From Methanobacteriota archaeon (GTDB lineage Archaea; Thermoplasmatota; Poseidoniia; Poseidoniales; Thalassarchaeaceae), in contig JABIKU010000035.1 of the NCBI GenBank assembly GCA_018654845.1, positions 78,826-142,825 on the forward strand: a DNA stretch of 64,000 bases, given 5' to 3'. Of this stretch, positions 43,252 through 49,787 are shown in pieces. Position numbers and translations under genes: made by a program. Under the pieces are notes generated by a model. That model had not been told where the DNA came from, did not search any database, and worked only from the letters and a program-made list of their open reading frames with translations. How positions within the stretch are numbered: position 1 is the stretch's first letter; every line of letters begins with the position of its first letter.

Positions 43252-44226
43252 TCAACTATCGTACTTCTCAGCGAAAAAATTAGCGATTCCAGGGATTGTA
43301 CCTATCGCATCGCTATACGAGCCAAGATGACCTTCGGTTGTCACTTCAGAAATCCCCGGAGTATTCAAAACACCTTCTAGAATCTCTGAACCACCTTCTG
43401 CAGAATTCAAAGCCAAGAATGCATCGGCAATAACATCCATTTTTTCTTGGCTCAAAATTTCCATATTAATCATCATCGGATGGCTAGGAACTCGTCCAAA
43501 TGCAGGTGAGAGCAATCTATATTCTGAGCGATCGAGACACCAATCATTACCTTCACAATGATCTTCAAACGAAGTTGATTTTGCGAATGCAACATCGCCC
43601 ACACCTTCAGTCATACAACGGAATCCACCGCTGTATCCGTAATACAGATCGCCTTTTTCTGGAATTGTTGCAGTTCCGAAGTGGTTTTCAATAATTGTTC
43701 TAAGACTATCGATTTCACTACTTTCTTCTGATACATCTATCAATCCGTTATTGATCATATAACCCATCGGCATCAGCATTCCAGCAGATTTTAACCAACC
43801 GGTGTGACAAGAGTTTTTTCCTTCCAAATCCTCAAGTGATTGTATTGAAGAATTCTCCAAAACCCAAGCTTGTGCAATATAGAAAGTTGAACCATCGCTG
43901 TTTTGATTAGCGAGAATAACGTCTAAACCATGTTGCTTCCAAGCGATGAATGCAGCGCCTCCGTCTAGGAATGCGATATCGGCGTGCCCAAATCGCAATG
44001 CTTCAATCGCTGCAATATCTGATGAAATCGGATAGAGTTCAACATTAAATCCAGATTCGGCAGCGATAAAATCTACTAATAATTGAGGATTTGCAGACGC
44101 GTCATTATAATCATCTTGAGTCTTGTATGCAATCCGGATAACGTCCTCATCAGATTGTTTGAGACATCCAGAAAACGCAGTTGCAATAATTATTAATGTT
44201 ATCACAAAAGATAGAAATTTTGCCAT
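43252..44226 (-). CDS. Single-lobe transferrin-like substrate-binding lipoprotein
   Basis: 324 residues from the ATG at 44226; GGGGGGAG lies 10 bases before it, and a TTG at 44235 is less likely. The lipobox is ATAFSGC with Cys21, so the protein is tethered outside the membrane. The type II binding-protein fold resembles PhnD (EALRFGHADIAFLDGG), but the details match transferrin. FLDGG gives Asp88, TFYIAQAWV gives Tyr116, CHTGWLKSAG gives Thr142 and Lys146, YYGYSGGFRCM gives Tyr198, and RVPSHP gives His249. These align by eye with human serum transferrin D63, Y95, T120, R124, Y188 and H249. Cys140 and Cys204 match its C118-C194 disulfide. Lys replaces the anion-site Arg. Predicted role: capture of Fe3+ with a synergistic anion for the ABC importer. 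Phosphonate or another oxyanion is the alternative. Confidence 0.85.
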   Translation of the reverse strand: MAKFLSFVITLIIIATAFSGCLKQSDEDVIRIAYKTQDDYNDASANPQLLVDFIAAESGFNVELYPISSDIAAIEALRFGHADIAFLDGGAAFIAWKQHGLDVILANQNSDGSTFYIAQAWVLENSSIQSLEDLEGKNSCHTGWLKSAGMLMPMGYMINNGLIDVSEESSEIDSLRTIIENHFGTATIPEKGDLYYGYSGGFRCMTEGVGDVAFAKSTSFEDHCEGNDWCLDRSEYRLLSPAFGRVPSHPMMINMEILSQEKMDVIADAFLALNSAEGGSEILEGVLNTPGISEVTTEGHLGSYSDAIGTIPGIANFFAEKYDS

Positions 44227-44280
44227 TTCTCTCAAACTCCCCCCAGTTATTATGGTGCCTTAATCGACTCTGGTATTAGT

Positions 44281-44290
44281 ATTATATATC
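44281..44290 (-). promoter_or_regulatory. Putative TATA box of the transferrin-like ABC operon
   Basis: On the minus strand the sequence reads GATATATAAT, a good archaeal TATA element. A start about 25 bases downstream would give a leader of about 30 bases that contains the Shine-Dalgarno site GGGGGGAG. The palindrome at 44294-44309 lies directly upstream, over the expected BRE. Confidence 0.45.
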
Positions 44291-44293
44291 AAC

Positions 44294-44309
44294 TTTAGGT
44301 CACCCTAAA
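44294..44309. promoter_or_regulatory. Palindrome TTTAGG-TCAC-CCTAAA, putative iron-regulator box
   Basis: Six-bp perfect arms around TCAC between the divergent transferrin-like operon and the surface-protein gene. TTAGG...CCTAA arms are the core of DtxR/IdeR boxes, though the spacing here is shorter than the 19-bp consensus. Its position against the TATA box suits a repressor that responds to iron or manganese. Inferred from sequence only. Confidence 0.45.
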
Positions 44310-44360
44310 CTTTATTCTTTGAGCGATAGAATCATCATTAAAGTTAGTTTGTAAAGGCAC

Positions 44361-46361
44361 ATGGCGGGGCGCATATTCAATTGGGCAATGACTATATTTG
44401 TCGTTCTTGCATTATTATTGTCTACTATCTCTATCGATGAACATGAGAAGGAACTTCAGAAAAACGTGAAGAAAATGGAACAATTAGGAGGTGGTGGAAG
44501 CCTTGAAGATCAATGTAGTTCCATAACATTCGAAGATCTTTTCGATTATTCTTCTGCCATATTTTATTTTGACATTTCAGAAGATTGGGAGAGTGCAACA
44601 GTGACTGCAACCGCTTGGGTCAATGGGACTTCAACTGACGACCTCAGAACATCTCTAGATTCATTTCTAGAGGATTTGTTCCCAAGTGGAGGCGATGGTT
44701 GGATTTCTACCGATGAAAGAGAGGCGGTTCGCGCAGTTGCATCGGAATGCATCGAGCATGCGTTAACTCGTATTGCATTCCGAGAAGGAGAGGCTCATCG
44801 GGGTGGGGTTGGAATCGATTGGAAAAATACTACATGGCAAAGTAACGGAGTTCAAATAGAAGAATGGAATTTAATCCCTCCAAATCATGCTGAAAAGCGT
44901 GATTGCGAAACATTTGGTTCAAGTTCTGATTGTTTTGAGATTCCAGTGGCCCCTAATAATGACCGCGATTGTAACACTGCAATTGATGCTTCTTCTGGAA
45001 TTGATGAGTGTCGCCTTGAGCTATGGATGAATGCAACATTAATGATTCCAGATGTCGAATCTGGTCAACAATATACCCTTGCATTTAACGCATCAAATGT
45101 GACTCAAGCAGTCTACGAGTTCACATTCCCACCAACTACAGACCTTCGTATCGACATGTGGGAGGAATGTGAAGGGCGAGATGTTTCCTTTGAACCAGCA
45201 ACTCATGCCGATGCTCCAATTAGAGGTACATGTTTAGGAGATGGTTCTTCATCTTACACAATAATAGAAAATGACGATGGGAATTTAATTTACACACTAA
45301 GTCCAGTCCGACCACCAAGTATGTGGCCTAGTGGTGAAGATATTTTTGCTGATTTTACAATAACCCCTATCCCTATTGATGAACCACCAATTTGGACAGA
45401 TAAATCACCAGCAGATGGTTCATGGTTTACTTCTCCAAACGGTGGTGAAACACGGTGGGCATCTTGGGATTCAATTTCGGAATGGTTCACAGATGATGGA
45501 CCCGTGTCTCAACTCGATGTGGTTTGTATCGGTGAATCGACCTTGAATCTTCGACAATCAATGGATAATTCTTTGTGGGCTGAAATTCCTACCACAGATC
45601 TAGTCGAAGTGACCTGTGAGGCTGTCGACTCCGCGGGACAGAATAGTGGAAACCGTACTTGGCATCTGGGGGTTCCATTCACTATTTCTACAAACTCACA
45701 AGTAATGTCAAACCCACATGAAATAATTGTAACAAAAAATGTAGGTTGGCCGGCTTTGCAAATCGAAGTTGGTTTGACTCAGAATGGTGAAATCGGAGTT
45801 AGCGAGGCTACAACTTTGGATTCTGAATCCATCACAATCGCAGTAGCCTCGACAAATATGATTCCTGGCGGGGCACAAGTGTGGGTAAGCGCATCGGGAG
45901 AAAATGTGTTTTCGATGGGCTACGTCTATGAATTGGGTATCTTCAAGGAAAGTTTACCGCCATTAATTTCTGTTTCAGAATCAGGTTGGGATGGATCGTT
46001 CTATCAAGCTCAAGGTCAATTCAGCGATCCGGATGGAGAAGCTGTTTCTTTCAGTCTAGCAATTGATGGAACTACGGCAGGAAGCATCTCTATTTCAGGA
46101 AATTCATGGTCAACTCCACGGATTAATTTCGAATTATGGGAATCAGGTGAGCATAGTCTATTAATCACTGGCTGTGATGATTCCCAAAAGTGCAGTGAAG
46201 CCGTCATCGACATAAATAATTCTCACCTTTTTGAAGAAAAAATCATCGAACCAATCGAAAATAATCCAGACACAAGTACAGGCATATTACCTGCCGCTAG
46301 CTTGAGCTTGACATTATTATCCTTCACTATCGGTCTCATATACTCGACTCGTCGCGATTGA
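44361..46361 (+). CDS. Large membrane-anchored surface protein of unknown function
   Basis: 666 residues, not recognised. An N-terminal hydrophobic segment at about 6-25 (FNWAMTIFVVLALLLSTISI) may be a signal anchor. The ectodomain has several Cys and beta-rich Ig-like stretches: PPIWTDKSPADGSWFTSPNG and VVCIGESTLNLRQ, then ISVSESGWDGSFYQAQGQFS leading into a DPDGEAVSFSLAIDG segment. A C-terminal helix at about 640-660 (ILPAASLSLTLLSFTIGLIY) ends in STRRD. It is divergent from the transferrin-like operon and shares its regulatory region, so coregulation by metal is possible. The next gene starts 3 bases after its stop. Confidence 0.8.
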   Translation: MAGRIFNWAMTIFVVLALLLSTISIDEHEKELQKNVKKMEQLGGGGSLEDQCSSITFEDLFDYSSAIFYFDISEDWESATVTATAWVNGTSTDDLRTSLDSFLEDLFPSGGDGWISTDEREAVRAVASECIEHALTRIAFREGEAHRGGVGIDWKNTTWQSNGVQIEEWNLIPPNHAEKRDCETFGSSSDCFEIPVAPNNDRDCNTAIDASSGIDECRLELWMNATLMIPDVESGQQYTLAFNASNVTQAVYEFTFPPTTDLRIDMWEECEGRDVSFEPATHADAPIRGTCLGDGSSSYTIIENDDGNLIYTLSPVRPPSMWPSGEDIFADFTITPIPIDEPPIWTDKSPADGSWFTSPNGGETRWASWDSISEWFTDDGPVSQLDVVCIGESTLNLRQSMDNSLWAEIPTTDLVEVTCEAVDSAGQNSGNRTWHLGVPFTISTNSQVMSNPHEIIVTKNVGWPALQIEVGLTQNGEIGVSEATTLDSESITIAVASTNMIPGGAQVWVSASGENVFSMGYVYELGIFKESLPPLISVSESGWDGSFYQAQGQFSDPDGEAVSFSLAIDGTTAGSISISGNSWSTPRINFELWESGEHSLLITGCDDSQKCSEAVIDINNSHLFEEKIIEPIENNPDTSTGILPAASLSLTLLSFTIGLIYSTRRD

Positions 46362-46364
46362 GTT

Positions 46365-47333
46365 ATGAGTTTCACCGGCAAAGTCGATCGACCTTCTCAT
46401 GAAGGAGGGATTCTAGCCTCTTTCGAGGGTCGTGCACCTGGCCTTGGAACCGGTATTCGAATCGCCGGAGGGAAATTCCTCGGTCGAGTAAATTCAGTCA
46501 TTGGAGCGGTGGACGGAGCTTTTGTTCACATCTATCCGCTCGCGAAAGGAATTGAAGTAAACAATACTCTCGGCTCCCCCGTAGAAATAGCACCGCGTGA
46601 CAGACGTCCACAAAACGATAGAGGAAACCGCAACTATGGCAGGGATAATCAATCGGGAGATCGCAGAGGTGGAAATCAACGTAGAGACGATCGAAGAGGT
46701 AATTCTGGAGGCAATCGCTACGGAAACGACAATCGCGGTGGAGACCGCAGAGGTGGTGACAAAGGCAGGTCCAATTATCGTGGTGGCTCAGAACAACGAG
46801 GAGGATATTCAGATCGAAGAGGCGGTTCTGGAGGCAATCGCTACGGAAACGACAATCGCGGTGGAGATCGCCGTGGTGGCAATAATGAAAATCCAAATAT
46901 GAAGCCTGGAGACTGGCTTTGTCCAAAGTGTAAGAATCATAATTACGCTCGACGAGACAAATGTAACAGGTGTAGTGAATCAAAAGATGGAACGACACGT
47001 GGCAGTCGTCACACAAAGAAACGAGAGCGTCGACCCGACCGGCCGAAATACAAGAAATCCGATGAAAAAGGTAACTCTAGCAGTGGCTCGAGCCGAGGCC
47101 CGAGATCTGGAGGTCGGTCTGGAGGTTACTCAGGTGGACGTGGCGGAAAATCCGGCGGAAAATCTGGCGGATATTCAGGTGGTCGGTCTGGAGGAAGGTC
47201 GAGTGGCTCTGGTGGTCGGTCTGGAGGAAGGTCGAGTGGCTCTGGTAGCCGATCTGGAGGAAGATCGGGCGGATATTCAGGCGGTAGAGGCTCTTCAAAC
47301 CAAGGAAATCGTTCTCGGAATAAAAGACGTTGA
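46365..47333 (+). CDS. Gar1-like domain protein with RGG repeats and RanBP2-type zinc finger
   Basis: 322 residues. The N-terminal 80 residues look like a Gar1/Naf1 beta barrel: FTGKVDRPSHEGGILASF, then RAPGLGTGIRIAGGKFLGRV and NSVIGAVDGAFVHIYPL. An RGG/DRRGG-rich tract covers about 85-180. A RanBP2-type zinc finger at about 184-209 reads WLCPKCKNHNYARRDKCNRC, the W-C-x2-C-x3-N-x6-C-x2-C pattern. A basic linker and a GGRSGG/SSGSGG tail run to the end. Archaeal Gar1 proteins normally lack RGG tails, while eukaryotic Gar1 has them. Predicted role: RNA binding, perhaps in H/ACA RNPs; the domain match is by eye. In-frame DNA repeats suggest the tails expand and contract. Confidence 0.82.
   Translation: MSFTGKVDRPSHEGGILASFEGRAPGLGTGIRIAGGKFLGRVNSVIGAVDGAFVHIYPLAKGIEVNNTLGSPVEIAPRDRRPQNDRGNRNYGRDNQSGDRRGGNQRRDDRRGNSGGNRYGNDNRGGDRRGGDKGRSNYRGGSEQRGGYSDRRGGSGGNRYGNDNRGGDRRGGNNENPNMKPGDWLCPKCKNHNYARRDKCNRCSESKDGTTRGSRHTKKRERRPDRPKYKKSDEKGNSSSGSSRGPRSGGRSGGYSGGRGGKSGGKSGGYSGGRSGGRSSGSGGRSGGRSSGSGSRSGGRSGGYSGGRGSSNQGNRSRNKRR
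46703..46867 (+). repeat. Two identical 42-bp direct copies in the RGG tract
   Basis: The 42-bp sequence starting TTCTGGAGGCAATCGCTACG occurs at 46703-46744 and again at 46826-46867 without mismatch as read. Both copies are in frame and encode the same RGG-type unit (SGGNRYGNDNRGGD). This points to recent duplication within the gene. Confidence 0.8.
47181..47246 (+). repeat. Tandem 33-bp repeat, two perfect copies
   Basis: GGTCGGTCTGGAGGAAGGTC begins each 33-bp unit, at 47181-47213 and 47214-47246. The unit encodes 11 residues (GRSGGRSSGSG), and degenerate copies follow. It is an in-frame minisatellite in the C-terminal RGG tail. Confidence 0.8.
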
Positions 47334-47395
47334 GTCGAAATAAATCGAACTATTAACACCCCAGCATTCTTCTCTTGAATCGGTTAGCAGCGCTT

Positions 47396-48439
47396 ATGGC
47401 GAAAAGTGGCGAGATGGCTTGGCTCGATGCTATCGAAGCTTCTAAGAATGGAGATTACGAATCGGCTCTTGAATCTGCAAAAGATGTCGTCCACATCGAC
47501 CCAGAGCATTCTGATGCTTGGATGGCGATTGCAAATTGGTCATTACCTCCAAGAACACGTGGAAAACCTTCACATCCTAGTTTACAGCAATCTGCGAGAG
47601 CGGTTGCTGCAGTTCGAAAAGTAATCGCTATTGATCCAGATAACACAGAAGCTTGGGTTCTCGGAGGATGGTTACTCGTCGATCAATTAGGAATGCTCGA
47701 TGAAGCTCTGGCATGGTGGGAAAGTTATCGCAAACACAGACCAACAGATGTCACTCCACTTATTGAACAAATTTCGATTTTAGTAAACCTTGGACTTTAC
47801 GAAGAGTGTGCTGATCGACTTAACGATCTTACTGAAGAAGATATGGATGCTCCTTCGAATGAACAAGCAATGAGAATGGATGGAGTTCGCCGAATGGTAG
47901 AAAGAGCAGCAAAAATGGAGGCTGATAATATATTTAAGCCTCAAAATCACAAACATCCACGATGGAAAGTTATCGAGAAAATGAAAAAAGTCAAACCGAT
48001 TTCATCGACCTTTTGGTTGGTAATGTTCATAGCACCAATAGTCTTTATTTTCGGTACTTTAACGATGTCACTTATCGGTGATTCCGTCTTTGGAACCATC
48101 CTAGTTTTCATAATCATCTTGGCGATGTTTGCTTTCCTCACTAGAGTCTCAATGGGCATGTTACAGAAGAGGAATAGACATGCTCTGGATATTGATCGAG
48201 CAATTGATATGGAAACGACCTCGGGGAAATTATGTATTCCTGAATCGATTAGATATAGCGTCGTTTACAATTCAATGCTCACAAAACGTAGTCCATCGCT
48301 ACAATCTAGATTGGAGCACATTATTGAAGCAGATGAGAAGATAAATCAACATTGGGAAATTAACTTACCAAATTGGTCAAGTATCGTAGAGGATGAAAAT
48401 TACACCGATATCGATGAAGATTTACCACCGCTAGACTAA
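47396..48439 (+). CDS. TPR protein with two C-terminal membrane helices
   Basis: 347 residues from the ATG at 47396 (MAKSGEMAWLDAIEASKNGD); an in-frame TTG lies at 47375. At least three TPR-like repeats cover about 8-160, e.g. GDYESALESAKDVVHIDPEH and AVRKVIAIDPDNTEAWVLGG. Two adjacent hydrophobic helices follow at about 207-255 (TFWLVMFIAPIVFIFGTLTM and SVFGTILVFIIILAMFAFLT), then a soluble tail. The tail ends with acidic residues. Function unknown; a membrane-tethered scaffold is likely. It converges with ahcY, overlapping by 4 bases. Confidence 0.8.
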   Translation: MAKSGEMAWLDAIEASKNGDYESALESAKDVVHIDPEHSDAWMAIANWSLPPRTRGKPSHPSLQQSARAVAAVRKVIAIDPDNTEAWVLGGWLLVDQLGMLDEALAWWESYRKHRPTDVTPLIEQISILVNLGLYEECADRLNDLTEEDMDAPSNEQAMRMDGVRRMVERAAKMEADNIFKPQNHKHPRWKVIEKMKKVKPISSTFWLVMFIAPIVFIFGTLTMSLIGDSVFGTILVFIIILAMFAFLTRVSMGMLQKRNRHALDIDRAIDMETTSGKLCIPESIRYSVVYNSMLTKRSPSLQSRLEHIIEADEKINQHWEINLPNWSSIVEDENYTDIDEDLPPLD

Positions 48440-49701
48440 GTCCCAGCGCTAAAATCACTATTGTAAGCAATTTGCTCTGCTGTTAATTCATCGATTTCGA
48501 AGCCATGTGCTGCAAGTTTGAGCGAAGCGAGATCCCTGTCTTGTTCAGCTGAAATATCATAGACTAGATTGTCCCAATCCAGTCCTTCTTCAGCCAACTT
48601 ACAAAGAGCTAAGAATTGGTTAGCAAAAGACATGTCCATGACTTCAGAAGGATGCCCTTCAGCAGCTGCAAGGTTTACCAATCGACCTCGAGCCAATAAG
48701 TGAATTGTCCTACCATCAGAAAGAACGAAGGCTTCGTTATTATCTCTAATCGTGTAAACATTTGAAGCCCGTTCTTCTAACTCAGGAATGTTGATTTCAC
48801 AATCATAATGACCAGTATTAGAGATGATTGCACCCTCTTTCATAGAATCAAAATGCCTACCTACCAATACATCCTTCATTCCAGTTGCAGTACAGAAAAT
48901 GTCGCCAATCTTTGCTGCATCATCCATTTTCATAACTCTAAATCCATCCATTACCGCCTTCAATGCAGGTAATGGATCAACTTCTGTTACGACGACATTA
49001 GCTCCCATTCCACGTGCACGCATCGCTAAACCTCTGCCACAATGACCGTAACCTGCTACAACGAAAATCTTCCCGGCAAGGAGAACACTTGTAGCTCGAA
49101 TAATTCCATCCAGAGTTGATTGGCCTGTTCCATGTACGTTATCAAAATCCCATTTGGTTTCAGCATCGTTAACTGCGATTACTGGATATTGTAATTGACC
49201 AGCATCCGCCATCGCTCGTAATCGGTGAACGCCGGTAGTAGTCTCTTCGGTACCGCCGATTATGCCTTCTGAAAGTTCTGGAAAAGTACTGTGAACTCGA
49301 TAAATCAAGTCGGCGCCATCATCTAAAGTCAATGTTGGCTTGAAATCTAGAGTTCTATCAATGCATCTGTAAAAATCTTCGTCGTTTTGCCCATACCATG
49401 CATGGACACTGTATCCTTCGCGAGCTAGCCAAGCGGCAACATCATCTTGAGTCGATAAAGGATTACAGCCGGACCATGCAATTTCTGCTCCTGCTGCCGC
49501 AATAGTTTCGATGAGAATTGCGGTCTCTTTTGTGACGTGAAGACATCCAGTTACCCGTTGTCCTGCCAATGGTTGTTCGATAATCGCCTTCTCACGAAGT
49601 TCGGCTAAGGCTGGCATCCTACTACGTGCCCAAGCTACCCTTAACTCGCCTGCATCAGCGAGTGAAATATCCGCTACGGTATACGGCCCAGAGGTATCCA
49701 T
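48436..49701 (-). CDS. ahcY: Adenosylhomocysteinase (S-adenosyl-L-homocysteine hydrolase)
   Basis: NAD-dependent hydrolysis of SAH to adenosine and homocysteine, which relieves product inhibition of methyltransferases. 421 residues, normal for archaea. Substrate residues lie in RVTGCLHVTKETAILIETI and WSGCNPLSTQDDVAAWLA, and in GGTEETTTGVHRL. The catalytic Lys and Asp are in AVNDAETKWDFDN. The NAD loop is VVAGYGHCGRGLAMRARGMG, and NTGHYDCEINIPELE and the C-terminal DISAEQDRDLASLKL also fit. The usual DNxYGTGQS reads DNVHGTGQS and TATGNKD reads TATGMKD, both mild variants. Confidence 0.95.
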   Translation of the reverse strand: MDTSGPYTVADISLADAGELRVAWARSRMPALAELREKAIIEQPLAGQRVTGCLHVTKETAILIETIAAAGAEIAWSGCNPLSTQDDVAAWLAREGYSVHAWYGQNDEDFYRCIDRTLDFKPTLTLDDGADLIYRVHSTFPELSEGIIGGTEETTTGVHRLRAMADAGQLQYPVIAVNDAETKWDFDNVHGTGQSTLDGIIRATSVLLAGKIFVVAGYGHCGRGLAMRARGMGANVVVTEVDPLPALKAVMDGFRVMKMDDAAKIGDIFCTATGMKDVLVGRHFDSMKEGAIISNTGHYDCEINIPELEERASNVYTIRDNNEAFVLSDGRTIHLLARGRLVNLAAAEGHPSEVMDMSFANQFLALCKLAEEGLDWDNLVYDISAEQDRDLASLKLAAHGFEIDELTAEQIAYNSDFSAGT

Positions 49702-49750
49702 GATTCAATGCGTCCGCCTATATCTCTTCAAGGTACGGCTTAACATACCC

Positions 49751-49768
49751 GAATCGCAATAGCGATTC
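49751..49768 (-). repeat. Inverted repeat GAATCGC-AATA-GCGATTC
   Basis: Seven perfect base pairs with a 4-base loop between the giant surface-protein gene (stop at 49788) and the ahcY start at 49701, both on the minus strand. It lies 20-37 bases past the stop and about 58 before the next start, the same placement as the other intergenic hairpins in the window. Confidence 0.5.
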
Positions 49769-49787
49769 AACTACTAATGACTATTCG

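Noticed and set aside
43252..44226. Plain phosphonate-binding PhnD
   Set aside because: The D-Y-Y-H set, CHTGxxKSAG and YYGYSGGFRC motifs and Cys pair match transferrin much better than PhnD; phosphonate remains only an alternative.
46498..47016. Long open frame on the minus strand opposite the RGG gene
   Set aside because: It is produced by the repetitive Gly/Arg codons of the plus-strand gene; its Cys/His/Leu-rich translation is typical of such shadows.
46703..47246. Repeats that might suggest a CRISPR array
   Set aside because: They are in-frame coding repeats of Gly/Arg/Ser units without regular unique spacers.
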